From Candidatus Thalassarchaeaceae archaeon (GTDB lineage Archaea; Thermoplasmatota; Poseidoniia; Poseidoniales; Thalassarchaeaceae): a stretch of DNA of 15,208 nt. The stretch is taken from the NCBI GenBank assembly GCA_030754395.1, contig JASMAJ010000005.1, forward strand, positions 1 to 15,208, written 5' to 3'. Positions within the stretch are counted from its first letter, which is position 1. Every line of letters starts with the position of its first letter. Shown in pieces: positions 6,959 to 14,898 of this stretch. The notes beneath the pieces were generated by a model. That model was not told the DNA's origin. It was given only the letters and a program-made list of their open reading frames with translations, and ran no database searches. Position numbers and translations under genes: made by a program.

Positions 6959-7876
6959 ATGGCTGATGGAACTCAAGATACTTCTCATCTATACGAGGGT
7001 AAGACTGTAAGATCTGCTGCCCCCAGTAGAAAAAAGGCTGCTGGGAGATTAAAGTCTAGTACTGAAATTCCAAAAGACGCGATTCCAGAGATTCATGTTC
7101 CATCTTGGATTGAATCTTTCTTCGGGGGGCCAATTGTATCTTCAATGAAATTCTTACCGGCAAACAAAACGGTTTCTACTCTACAAATAGCTTCCGCAGG
7201 AGTTCTACTCCTCCTCTCCTTCCTAACTTATGTCATCACCCCAGTTTCAGGAACTGCTTGGTTCACAATTGCCAATATTGTTGGAATGACATTCCTAGGA
7301 GGATTGATACATATCCTCATCTTAGTTGTAGGATTAATAGGGGGAATTTATGGGATATTCCAAAGAGATCAACGTGCTCTATTAGTATCATACGTGATGC
7401 TTCTATTAATCACGCTTAGGTTTGCAGGAAGCAAAGTCGAATTCGGTTTGAATATGGTTCCTGAGAATGAAATTGCCCAGAAAGTATTGCTTATCCTTTA
7501 CGCTCTATTCTTAGTAATGTACTTTGAATTAACCAGCGGAATAATCCGGTTTTCTATGCTAGATACATCAATACGAACTGGCGAAGTTTATGTTATGGGT
7601 GAAGGAAAAATAATCAGTCAATACAATCGTGCAATTGGAATTACACCGGCTATTGCTGGACTTGTGGCTTTGATTACACTTCTAATCAATCTAATCATTC
7701 CTGCAATTGTAGGAATCTTTGATGATGTTGCTGCGAATAGATTAAGCGAATCTGTTGAATTAACCAGTGTTTATGGTGTTGCTTTAGGAACTGCAATGGT
7801 TTTCACCGTCGTTGCTGCAGCATTCGCAATTAACTTACCACTAAGAATACAGAAAATGCGTGAGAAACAGAATTAA
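6959..7876 (+). CDS. Polytopic membrane protein at the end of the MoxR/DUF58 cassette; function unknown
   Basis: I do not recognise the family. The 305-residue protein has a basic, soluble N-terminal tail of about 70 residues. Hydrophobic segments follow near 76-94, 102-134 (long enough for one or two passes), 139-154, 174-197, 228-253 and 271-293, giving about six to seven passes. It starts just after the DUF58 stop, so it belongs to the same operon and may be the membrane client or channel of the MoxR/DUF58 machine. Two ATGs compete: one at 6953 lies one base after GGGAGG (6946-6951), and one at 6959 has a seven-base gap. The second is chosen because its spacing resembles other genes here. 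The stop codon overlaps the chorismate synthase stop on the other strand. Confidence 0.85.
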   Translation: MADGTQDTSHLYEGKTVRSAAPSRKKAAGRLKSSTEIPKDAIPEIHVPSWIESFFGGPIVSSMKFLPANKTVSTLQIASAGVLLLLSFLTYVITPVSGTAWFTIANIVGMTFLGGLIHILILVVGLIGGIYGIFQRDQRALLVSYVMLLLITLRFAGSKVEFGLNMVPENEIAQKVLLILYALFLVMYFELTSGIIRFSMLDTSIRTGEVYVMGEGKIISQYNRAIGITPAIAGLVALITLLINLIIPAIVGIFDDVAANRLSESVELTSVYGVALGTAMVFTVVAAAFAINLPLRIQKMREKQN

Positions 7877-8979
7877 CTTTTATCTGAAATAAATCCGCCT
7901 ATTTTTCCTAGGTCAGCAACGATTAATCTAGCAACTGCTTCTACAACTGGAACTGCTCTTGGACCAAGAACCGGGTCGTGGCGTCCCTTAATCATCAGTG
8001 GTTGTTTTTCTCCACTAGGAAGGTGTAGAGTATTTTGCTCGCGTGAAATGCTGCTAGGTGGTTTGAAGTGAACGACAATTCGTAGTGGAGCACCTGTGGA
8101 ACGACCACCAAGGGCACCATCAGCAGAACCTTCTGCAGAGCCTTCCAGAGTTACTATTTGTCCTTCTTTTTGCCAGACATCATTGTGCTGAGAACCTCTC
8201 ATTCGTGAAGACTCAGTACCTTTAGAGAATTCAACTGCACGAGCTCCTGGAATCGCCATCATTCCGCGAGCAAGGGCTGGTTCTAGACCATCAAACCAAG
8301 GTTCACCAAGTCCCAACGGCAATCCCTCAATTATGCACTCTACTGATGAACCGATAGAATCCTCATCCATTCTAACTTCATTAATCAGGCTAGCAAATAA
8401 CGAGCTAGCGATTTCATCGCGACAATTCAAGCGAGACATGTCAGATTCTTCAGGGAGAACTGCATCTCTATCGAGACTGAATAATGGAGCCGCGACAATG
8501 TCTCCAACGCTATGCAAATGTGCATCAACACGCCATCCCAATGAATTGATTACACCTCGAACTTGACTAGAGGCTGTGACCAAACCATAGGTCAAACGGG
8601 CTGATTGAGAGCCACCACCACGAAGATCAGCAGCACCACCTGAGCGGACTTGTTCTGGCAAATCCGCATGACCCGGCCTAGGGTGGTCAGGTAAGAATGA
8701 ATAATCGCGAGAACGAGTATCTGAATTACGAGTTAAGAGAAGTATTGGCCAACCTGTTGCCTTACCTTCGTAAACACCTGAAAGAATCTCACATTCATCA
8801 TTCTCAGAACGTGCGCTCAATCCCTTTCGACCTGGTCTTCGCCTCTCAATATCTGCCCTAAGCGCATCAATATCAATCTCAGTTCCAGCAGGAATTCCTT
8901 CAACGAGAGCGCCCACAGATAGACCGTGGCTTTCACCGAATAGAGTAACGCGAATTGAATCACCCAAACCCATTCCCAT
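7873..8979 (-). CDS. aroC: Chorismate synthase
   Basis: The enzyme converts 5-enolpyruvylshikimate 3-phosphate to chorismate, the last shared step to aromatic amino acids, using reduced FMN. The 368-residue length is normal. Visible family motifs are GESHG with His18, RRRPGRKGLSARSENDE (47-63), NSDTRSRDY (85-93), RPGHAD with His104, GGGSQSARLT (121-130), IPGARAVEF (243-251), HFKPPSSI (304-311) and GRHDP with Asp335. The two histidines and the aspartate match the catalytic set. The position after GGG, often Arg, is Ser here. The ATG is two bases downstream of the aroK stop, with GGAGAGG lying inside the end of aroK, so translation is probably coupled. It is the last gene of the minus-strand aromatic block. 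Confidence 0.96.
   Translation of the reverse strand: MGMGLGDSIRVTLFGESHGLSVGALVEGIPAGTEIDIDALRADIERRRPGRKGLSARSENDECEILSGVYEGKATGWPILLLTRNSDTRSRDYSFLPDHPRPGHADLPEQVRSGGAADLRGGGSQSARLTYGLVTASSQVRGVINSLGWRVDAHLHSVGDIVAAPLFSLDRDAVLPEESDMSRLNCRDEIASSLFASLINEVRMDEDSIGSSVECIIEGLPLGLGEPWFDGLEPALARGMMAIPGARAVEFSKGTESSRMRGSQHNDVWQKEGQIVTLEGSAEGSADGALGGRSTGAPLRIVVHFKPPSSISREQNTLHLPSGEKQPLMIKGRHDPVLGPRAVPVVEAVARLIVADLGKIGGFISDKS
7877..7907 (+). terminator. Possible T-tract terminator of the plus-strand MoxR unit, inside the 3' end of aroC
   Basis: Archaeal transcription often ends at short T-runs. Past the stop at 7876 the plus strand has TTTT at 7878-7881 and TTTTT at 7902-7906. There is no intergenic space, so if the MoxR unit ends here it does so antisense to chorismate synthase. 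Weak evidence. Confidence 0.25.
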
Positions 8980-8981
8980 GC

Positions 8982-9833
8982 TTACCTCTCCAAAGTCAAT
9001 TCCGGATGTTGATGAATCCTAGTATGTATGAACTGAAGGTCTCTTGATTTTAGATGTTCTATTATTTTCTGATTTTCTTCTCTCTGACAAATTACCGCAA
9101 TCGCAGGACCGGAACCAGAAATTGCGGCTCTACCATTGGTCAGGACTTCGATGTCTTCACAAATTGCAAGTGCATCATCGTCACCAATTGCTTCGCCAAC
9201 CAATTGGCCATTCTTACTGAAAGCCTGCAAAGGATCCCCACTGACTAAATCGAGGACAATTTCCTCAAATTGGATTTTTCGATTCTCAAACTCAGCAATA
9301 TTAATTTTTGATTTTTCCAAATCTCTGATTATCAAAAACACTTCCATCGGAGGCATATTAATCCTCTTTATCCTACAAGCGACCTCATCATAAACATCTA
9401 CCAATATTGTAGAATGGTTATTGCAGACTACAATATCATCCCTACCTCCAGTAATGCTACATCCAGACTGTATTTGTATTGCTGATAGAATGTTACAGCA
9501 TACTGCATCCGATATCATCACACCCGTTGCTTGAGATAAAGCGTCCATAGCAGCCACGAGTAAGGCAGAACTTGATTTCAAACCCATACCGATGGGTATG
9601 TTAGAATTAATTTCCCAACCCAAATTTCCATCAGGGAGGGGTAAATCTCTAGCTTTCCAAGCATCGATAAGAAGTTGGAGTAATTTGTGTTCATCTTCAG
9701 AAATTTCTAGCGGCTCATCAGTAAGTGAGACATGAGTCCAGAGATCAATAGGTGCGGCACAGCCGTTGCCACAACCTACGGCATGTAGAAGACTGATTCC
9801 TCCACATGCACGACCCTGTCCCAGAATTCTCAT
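8982..9833 (-). CDS. aroK: Shikimate kinase, archaeal GHMP-kinase type
   Basis: This 283-residue member of the GHMP kinase superfamily is unrelated to bacterial AroK and is the form used by archaea. It phosphorylates shikimate with ATP. Motif 1 is at the N-terminus (GRACGGISLLHAVGCGNGCA, 7-26). The ATP-binding motif 2 is NIPIGMGLKSSSA (78-90), with the GLKSSSA variant typical of archaeal shikimate kinase. Motif 3 is GRAAISGSGPA (234-244). The ATG overlaps the aroB' stop in an ATGA, and aroC follows within two bases. Homoserine and mevalonate kinases share the fold, but the motif variant and position between aroB' and aroC fix the assignment. Confidence 0.93.
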   Translation of the reverse strand: MRILGQGRACGGISLLHAVGCGNGCAAPIDLWTHVSLTDEPLEISEDEHKLLQLLIDAWKARDLPLPDGNLGWEINSNIPIGMGLKSSSALLVAAMDALSQATGVMISDAVCCNILSAIQIQSGCSITGGRDDIVVCNNHSTILVDVYDEVACRIKRINMPPMEVFLIIRDLEKSKINIAEFENRKIQFEEIVLDLVSGDPLQAFSKNGQLVGEAIGDDDALAICEDIEVLTNGRAAISGSGPAIAVICQREENQKIIEHLKSRDLQFIHTRIHQHPELTLER

Positions 9834-10762
9834 CGCTCATTCATCACTCCTGTCAATTCACGTCCTATATGGCGCATGCCTGAACTAAAACGAACTAGGA
9901 ATTGATCGCCTTCTTTGAGGGAAGTGACTGATATTAGATTATCTTGAGAAATCAAGCGTACGGTCTCAGCCTGTTGAGCCATTACTTGACCAGATAAGCC
10001 GGATGCTTCGAATCTAACCAATAGGAATGGACGCCTCTCGATTTTAAGACGGCCTATTGAGGCTTCACGTAGCGTTCCGCTTGAATCGATGATTGCCACC
10101 TTATCTCCTGATCCCAATTCACTTAGGTATCGAGTCGAACCATCAGCCATCAGGCAGTAGGCATGAACCGCTCCGGCGTTAACTCTGAAAGGTCTAGATG
10201 GTACAAATTGTGACGGTATCGTCTCGCCGTGAATCAATGCCAAGGCATTTGCAGATGAACCAATTAACATCCCTTCATCGTGATTCAGTCTCTCGATAAG
10301 ATCAACACAGACTCTCTCACCAACACCCCCTGATTCAACAGAAGTTACTTTGGCAAATTCTAGAATTGAATTTGTTTCTTTATTCTCAGTGACCTTCTCT
10401 CGTTCTCCAGCCACTTCAACAGCAGATAACCAGAGTTCCTCATCATCAGGAAGTAGAATGGCATCAACTCCATGCTCTAGAGCGAAGGCAGCACCTCTCA
10501 AGTCGACTTCCTTAGAAATCGCAACAGCGATTTTTGTTCCAGAACCTGATGCAGCCGCTACAATATTCTCGAGAGGAATCATTGTCCAATCAGAACACTT
10601 AATCAAAATCCAAGGAATCATGCCAATTAGAGAAATAGCCTCTTCTTGGCCATTATAATCATCCAATTGAACAACTGCAACATCATCTGCTGTACCAGTC
10701 CAAACTCTATCCGCCTGAACGAATAGAGAAGATTCAGGGGTAGCCTCAACCCACAATTGCAA
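9830..10762 (-). CDS. aroB': 3-dehydroquinate synthase II (archaeal)
   Basis: The enzyme converts 2-amino-3,7-dideoxy-D-threo-hept-6-ulosonate to 3-dehydroquinate by NAD-dependent oxidative deamination and cyclisation, replacing the AroG/AroB route. The signature segment is clear: GGVGERVCVDLIERL (145-159), EGMLIGSSANALALIHGE (163-180), then SRPFRVNAGAVHAY (189-202) and a beta-rich C-terminal domain. The 310-residue length is slightly below typical. The start codon is TTG, with a strong GAGGTGAT three bases upstream that overlaps the aroA' stop. Only four bases separate it from aroA', the gene making its substrate. Its stop overlaps the aroK start. Confidence 0.94.
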   Translation of the reverse strand: MQLWVEATPESSLFVQADRVWTGTADDVAVVQLDDYNGQEEAISLIGMIPWILIKCSDWTMIPLENIVAAASGSGTKIAVAISKEVDLRGAAFALEHGVDAILLPDDEELWLSAVEVAGEREKVTENKETNSILEFAKVTSVESGGVGERVCVDLIERLNHDEGMLIGSSANALALIHGETIPSQFVPSRPFRVNAGAVHAYCLMADGSTRYLSELGSGDKVAIIDSSGTLREASIGRLKIERRPFLLVRFEASGLSGQVMAQQAETVRLISQDNLISVTSLKEGDQFLVRFSSGMRHIGRELTGVMNER

Positions 10763-10765
10763 ATT

Positions 10766-10773
10766 ATCACCTC
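10766..10773 (-). promoter_or_regulatory. Strong ribosome binding site deciding the TTG start of aroB'
   Basis: GAGGTGAT on the minus strand matches the archaeal 16S anti-Shine-Dalgarno tail over eight bases and ends three bases before the TTG at 10762-10760. It lies across the aroA' stop codon (TGA at 10769-10767), a layout that favours re-initiation. Confidence 0.75.
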
Positions 10774-11561
10774 AGCATCTCTGCTGCCTCAGAAGCACTT
10801 ACTCCATCATTGATTACTGCTCGAAGTGCTGCAATATGGTTGGCTGGATTCTCAGCACCAAATACCTGTCTCCCCATACAAACTCCAGCACCACCGGCAG
10901 CGACGGATTGTTCGACAATTTCTAGCAAATCTGCAAAAGAAGTTCCTAGAGGACCCCCGGCAATAAGAACTGGAATAGGTACTGAGGCACAGACTTTAGC
11001 AAATGATTCTGAATCTCCAGTCCAAGGCACCTTGACAACATCACAACCCAATTCCCAAGCCACACGAGCCGCATGAGCTACTCCTCCGGTAGAATCATCT
11101 TCAGCAATTTTCAAGTTTGGACCACGAGGGTATACCATACCTAGAACTGGCATTCCAAGAGCGATTGCTTCACCGGTTAGTTCACCCAACTCTGCAATCA
11201 TTTCAGGCTCAGCCTCATCGCCTAGGTTGACCTGAGCAGAACAGGCTGAAGCACCCCTAAACTGACATTCTTTGGCTGAGGCAACTCGTACTTTATCGCC
11301 CGAATTATCTCCTGCATGGATTGTAGAAACCGATACATGACATACGAAGCCATTCCAACCAGTACGTTCGAAATGATGAGTCAGAGCACCCTTCTGGAGA
11401 ACTATAGCATTAACACCTGATTGAATACAGGTATCAACAACCTCATCCATTCTATCAAGTCCCTTCTCAGGATAGTTAGAGATACCGTGATCCATTGGAA
11501 TCCAAACGCCTCGGCCACCAGGAAGGAGGCGTTCGAGGCGTTCAAACAATGTCTCGGCCAT
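10767..11561 (-). CDS. aroA': 2-amino-3,7-dideoxy-D-threo-hept-6-ulosonate (ADH) synthase, archaeal AroA'
   Basis: This class I aldolase-fold enzyme joins a 6-deoxy-5-ketofructose 1-phosphate-derived unit with aspartate semialdehyde, the first step of the archaeal route to dehydroquinate. The 264 residues show PMDHGIS (22-28; Asp24), MVYPRG (142-147; Tyr144), DVVKVPWTGD (174-183; Lys177 as Schiff-base lysine), IAGGP (200-204) and GGAGVCMGRQVF (223-234). Asp, Tyr and Lys are spaced as in characterised ADH synthases. A fructose-bisphosphate aldolase of the DhnA/FbaB type is the close alternative, but the following aroB', aroK and aroC genes argue for ADH synthase. The ATG has no clear Shine-Dalgarno site, and the TATA-like box upstream predicts a leader of only about a dozen bases. 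It is the first gene of its transcript. Confidence 0.92.
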   Translation of the reverse strand: MAETLFERLERLLPGGRGVWIPMDHGISNYPEKGLDRMDEVVDTCIQSGVNAIVLQKGALTHHFERTGWNGFVCHVSVSTIHAGDNSGDKVRVASAKECQFRGASACSAQVNLGDEAEPEMIAELGELTGEAIALGMPVLGMVYPRGPNLKIAEDDSTGGVAHAARVAWELGCDVVKVPWTGDSESFAKVCASVPIPVLIAGGPLGTSFADLLEIVEQSVAAGGAGVCMGRQVFGAENPANHIAALRAVINDGVSASEAAEMLR

Positions 11562-11595
11562 GGAATTGCGCCTACACTTCTCTTATTGAAAGGAT

Positions 11596-11603
11596 GTTAT
11601 AAC
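11596..11603 (-). promoter_or_regulatory. Likely TATA box of the aroA'-aroB'-aroK-aroC operon
   Basis: GTTATAAC lies in the 88-base gap before aroA'. A start site 25-27 bases downstream falls near 11573, giving a leader of about 12 bases. That agrees with the lack of a ribosome binding site at the aroA' ATG. The motif is a perfect palindrome, so orientation is set only by the gene layout. Confidence 0.5.
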
Positions 11604-11620
11604 AATTCAAGCAATTATTC

Positions 11621-11639
11621 TCGCTCCCGTAGGGAGCGA
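11621..11639 (-). terminator. Perfect 8-bp hairpin between xth and the aro promoter; possible terminator or processing site
   Basis: TCGCTCCC (11621-11628) and GGGAGCGA (11632-11639) are exact reverse complements around a three-base loop. The element begins ten bases past the exonuclease stop and ends before the aro TATA-like box, so it separates two transcription units. No long T-run follows on the minus strand, so it is not a classic intrinsic terminator; it may protect or process RNA ends, or bind a protein. Confidence 0.55.
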
Positions 11640-11649
11640 AGAGAATGAT

Positions 11650-12429
11650 TCAAAAATCAAAATCAATGATTAGTGGAGCGTGGTCCGAGCAATCTAAGCC
11701 CGCTTGCCGATTTACCTCTGCGGTTTTGAAAGAAGCAAAAGCAGCATTATTTGCCAGAACATAATCAATCCTCCAGCCACGATCTAAGGCCCGTGCTTGA
11801 CCTCGATTTGACCACCAAGTGTAAGGCCCCTTCTGCTCACCGAAGTGAATCCGATGTAAATCGTGCCAGCCGCTGTCAAGGAAGCGACTGAACCACTCAC
11901 GCTCATGCGGTAAGAAACCAGATGTGCGTCTGTTTCCACTCGGATTCCAGATGTCATTTTCTGTATGAGCGATATTCAAATCTCCAACTAAAATCGCAGG
12001 TTCTGGTGAAGCAAGGAATTTCTTGGCCCAAACCAACAAATCCTCCAACCATCTATCTTTGTAGGCTTGTCTTTCGGGACCAGAACCTCCATTTGGCAAG
12101 TAGATATTGATACAAGTTAGAGGACCACATTTCGTGGTTAAGACACGCCCCTCTAAATCATCAGGATCTAATTGAGTTCCTATGCCACGACCAAGCTCCT
12201 CCATACCAACACGAGACATCGAGGCGACCCCTGAATACCCCTTGCGTTCGGCCGGATGCCAGATGACCTCGTGACCGTCAGGAAGAGTCCAGTCTGTTGG
12301 AAGTTGTTCAGGAAGTGCACGCACTTCCTGGAGTAACCAGATGTCTGCATCTATCCTCTCAATGAAGTCATCCAAGCCTTTGCGGATTGCGGCTCGGATG
12401 CCATTCAAGTTCCAGGTGACGACGCGCAT
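11650..12429 (-). CDS. xth: Exodeoxyribonuclease III / AP endonuclease (ExoA/Xth family)
   Basis: This DNA repair nuclease cleaves at abasic sites and trims 3' ends using a divalent metal. The 259-residue length is normal. The exonuclease-endonuclease-phosphatase motifs are complete: TWNLNGIRAA with Asn7, LLQEVRALPEQLP with metal-binding Glu35, INIYLPNGG with Tyr110, VGDLNIAH with Asp150 and Asn152, WRIDYVL with Asp222, and CSDHAPL with Asp249 and His250. It starts nine bases after the ABC permease stop but has no Shine-Dalgarno site; the upstream sequence on its strand is a run of six C residues. It may be read through from the transporter genes or have its own weak promoter inside the permease gene. 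A functional link to the transporter is not implied. Confidence 0.94.
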   Translation of the reverse strand: MRVVTWNLNGIRAAIRKGLDDFIERIDADIWLLQEVRALPEQLPTDWTLPDGHEVIWHPAERKGYSGVASMSRVGMEELGRGIGTQLDPDDLEGRVLTTKCGPLTCINIYLPNGGSGPERQAYKDRWLEDLLVWAKKFLASPEPAILVGDLNIAHTENDIWNPSGNRRTSGFLPHEREWFSRFLDSGWHDLHRIHFGEQKGPYTWWSNRGQARALDRGWRIDYVLANNAAFASFKTAEVNRQAGLDCSDHAPLIIDFDF

Positions 12430-12438
12430 GAGGGGGGC

Positions 12439-14886
12439 TCACTGAGATAGGTCTTTGACTTTCTCGACTAAATCCATCCTACTAATTCTCCACATTCCGT
12501 ATGGTGTGAGAATTACTGAGATGAAAACAACAACGCCAACAAGTTGTGCTGCAACCAGGAAATCAGACTTCACAGTCAGATAAAATGCCCATTGAACAAA
12601 TGTAGAAATTAATGCTTGAGTGCCAAATATGGTGAAAATGGTGGCGAGAATGCCGCCTATCAAACCAATAGCGATATGTTCACCCAACATCATTCCACCG
12701 ATCCTGTTGATTGGAGCACCAAGCACTCTTAGTGTCGCAATCTCTACATCTCGTTCTGCAAGATTCATGATTAGTGTATTGAATAAAACAACAATTGCAA
12801 TGATTATTCCAAGCGCAAGAATTGAATTGTATATTGCTTGTTGTTGTTTCAAAAGAGACTCAAAGGTTTTGATTAAGTCCTCTTTTTGAGTAACTCCAAG
12901 TGAAATTTCGCCCAATTCATTGTCAACTTCGACTCCCTCTGGCAAATCAATCAAAACAGAGGTCGCTTCAATTCCTACTACAGGAACGAGATCTTGGCGA
13001 TGGAAATACATGGTTCGTGACACTTCTCCTTGAGTAATACCGGTTATCTCAATATCCAACGAAGTTGAACCAAACATAATCGTCTGAGTTTGTCCAATTT
13101 GCCAATCGAGAAAGTGCTGCAATCCCTCATCAACCAGCACCTGTGTAACTTCAGAATTAGCAACAGGGAGTGTTCCTTCTTTAAGATCTAAAACTATCAT
13201 AGAATTATCGTTAGTAGAAACCGTATCCAACCCATAGGTCAAGAGATACCTCGTATCTCCCTCTGGGTTAGCTGGGAAAACTAGCATCGACTCATGAGAT
13301 GCACCCCTCTCATCAGCCCATTCATTCACAGCCACCTCCCCTCCGAAGGGAACAATAACTTGAGCGTCCCAATTCTGGTTATTCTCAACATTGCCAACTA
13401 CAGCATCTTCCATTGTAGCCATCATCAGTGTCATACTGCCAAAAATTAGCATTGACAGGCCGACAGCAACGAATGTGAAGGCTAGCCTAGTTGGTTTTCT
13501 AATGCTAGACCTGATAGTTAGACCAACTGTAGAAGGTAATCTCGAAGTTAACTTCTGTAGACCTCGAGACGAGAGTCTAATCTGATGTTGGCCACGCATG
13601 ATTTCCAGAGGTTGTAGTCTAGAGGCTTGGATAGCTGGAAAAATTCCAGAAAACAAAACAATTAACATCGCGATTCCAGAAATTTGCAGAAGGATAGGAG
13701 TTACATCTGCAGGTTCAATAATTGGAATACCCAATAATTCTTCATACATATTCAACATGGCTGGAGCACCCAAAAATACTCCAAGAATTATACCAAATAA
13801 ACAACCGATTAAACCTATTAAAATGGGCATCAAGATGTATCCCGGAATAATCGCATTTCGTGGGATTCCAAGTGTTCGCAATATTGCAATCTCTCTAGCC
13901 TGAGATTGTACCAATCTCTGAAGGCTCAAGAAGATGGTTATTCCAGCAACTATTGCGATCATTGCAGTAACTGGAACATACATCGACATCGCACCTTCTG
14001 CATCGGTACGAAGAAATTCTACAGATTCGATTCCTGAACGACTGTAAACCAATGAAGGAGAATCATCAATATCTTGTAAGATAGAAGCTAGTTCTACAAT
14101 AATTAAACTGAGTTCTTCACCTTCGACATCGGTAGAAGTCTGCAAGTCATATTCCGGAGTCCCAACTATATCGATGAGTAGAAGATTTGCAGAACCAGAA
14201 CTAAGATTTGCCAATTTTTCAAGGCCTCCTGAAGTCAAATATCCAGTAGCAAATGTTCCAGGTTCTGAAGGAAATAATGAGCCACTCTGGGTGAAGTACA
14301 GGTGATTTGAATGATGGCCAATACCCACAATGGTGTAATCCATGCTTCCTGCTCCGGAACCTATCGAAATACTATCACCAATCTCAATATTCATTCCTTC
14401 AGCCACCCTTACATCGACGACTATCTCATCATCTGCACTGGCCATAACACCTGAGCAGCAATCGTGGTCCGGAAACCACACTCGGTCGACATATCCTTCG
14501 TCAATACCATGCCAAACAGCAGGTATGATTGATTCTTCACCATCCTCATTTGTGTGAAACATGACTCCATCGAGTTTCAAACGAGGTTCGCATTCATTTA
14601 GCACTAAATCTGAATCGGGCCATTGATTTGCGATTTCCTCACAAATTGAATCAGCAGTACTGCCATCCCATGCCCAACTAGGATTTTCAACCCAAATATC
14701 TGCAAGGTTTACTCCCTCATCAGTATCCGCATAGATGTCATCGTACATGTTTGAGGCTGTGTGAGCATATGCTGCAAAAGAAATACCTGCGAAAACACCA
14801 ACCATCACCATGAGTACTACAGCGAAGAGGCGAATCTTTGTCCGCCATAGGCTTCTTGCCAAACGCTTTGTAAGTAATCCAAACAA
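12439..14886 (-). CDS. ABC transporter permease, duplicated FtsX/MacB type
   Basis: This protein of about 815 residues has eight predicted membrane segments in two FtsX blocks. The first has TM1 at about 21-42, an external domain of some 260 residues, and TM2-TM4 at about 305-325, 350-373 and 400-420. The second has TM5 at 470-490, a second external domain, and TM6-TM8 at 687-708, 735-756 and 778-798. Each block carries the FtsX cytoplasmic motif after its second segment (AREIAILRTLG and RDVEIATLRVLG). The first external domain has four cysteines, two of them adjacent (DHDCCSG). The TTG at 14886 is preferred over TTG codons at 14907 and 14904, because GAGGTGAT lies four bases before it. The ATPase gene ends ten bases upstream, so the two form one transporter of the LolCDE/MacAB-like mechanotransmission class. 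The substrate is unknown. Confidence 0.9.
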   Translation of the reverse strand: MFGLLTKRLARSLWRTKIRLFAVVLMVMVGVFAGISFAAYAHTASNMYDDIYADTDEGVNLADIWVENPSWAWDGSTADSICEEIANQWPDSDLVLNECEPRLKLDGVMFHTNEDGEESIIPAVWHGIDEGYVDRVWFPDHDCCSGVMASADDEIVVDVRVAEGMNIEIGDSISIGSGAGSMDYTIVGIGHHSNHLYFTQSGSLFPSEPGTFATGYLTSGGLEKLANLSSGSANLLLIDIVGTPEYDLQTSTDVEGEELSLIIVELASILQDIDDSPSLVYSRSGIESVEFLRTDAEGAMSMYVPVTAMIAIVAGITIFLSLQRLVQSQAREIAILRTLGIPRNAIIPGYILMPILIGLIGCLFGIILGVFLGAPAMLNMYEELLGIPIIEPADVTPILLQISGIAMLIVLFSGIFPAIQASRLQPLEIMRGQHQIRLSSRGLQKLTSRLPSTVGLTIRSSIRKPTRLAFTFVAVGLSMLIFGSMTLMMATMEDAVVGNVENNQNWDAQVIVPFGGEVAVNEWADERGASHESMLVFPANPEGDTRYLLTYGLDTVSTNDNSMIVLDLKEGTLPVANSEVTQVLVDEGLQHFLDWQIGQTQTIMFGSTSLDIEITGITQGEVSRTMYFHRQDLVPVVGIEATSVLIDLPEGVEVDNELGEISLGVTQKEDLIKTFESLLKQQQAIYNSILALGIIIAIVVLFNTLIMNLAERDVEIATLRVLGAPINRIGGMMLGEHIAIGLIGGILATIFTIFGTQALISTFVQWAFYLTVKSDFLVAAQLVGVVVFISVILTPYGMWRISRMDLVEKVKDLSQ

Positions 14887-14890
14887 GAAT

Positions 14891-14898
14891 ATCACCTC
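14891..14898 (-). promoter_or_regulatory. Strong ribosome binding site deciding the TTG start of the ABC permease
   Basis: GAGGTGAT on the minus strand is a full eight-base match to the archaeal anti-Shine-Dalgarno sequence and ends four bases before the TTG at 14886-14884. It overlaps the stop codon of the ATPase gene (14899-14897). No ATG is available near the N-terminus. Confidence 0.72.

Noticed and set aside
8600..8640. Ser in place of the usual Arg after GGG in chorismate synthase (GGGSQSARLT), as a sign of an inactive enzyme
   Set aside because: The catalytic His, His and Asp are present, the gene is intact and sits in an aro operon; the position may vary among archaeal enzymes.
12431..12437. 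Run of G residues as a possible frameshift site
   Set aside because: It lies between two intact genes (permease stop and xth start), so no reading frame is affected.
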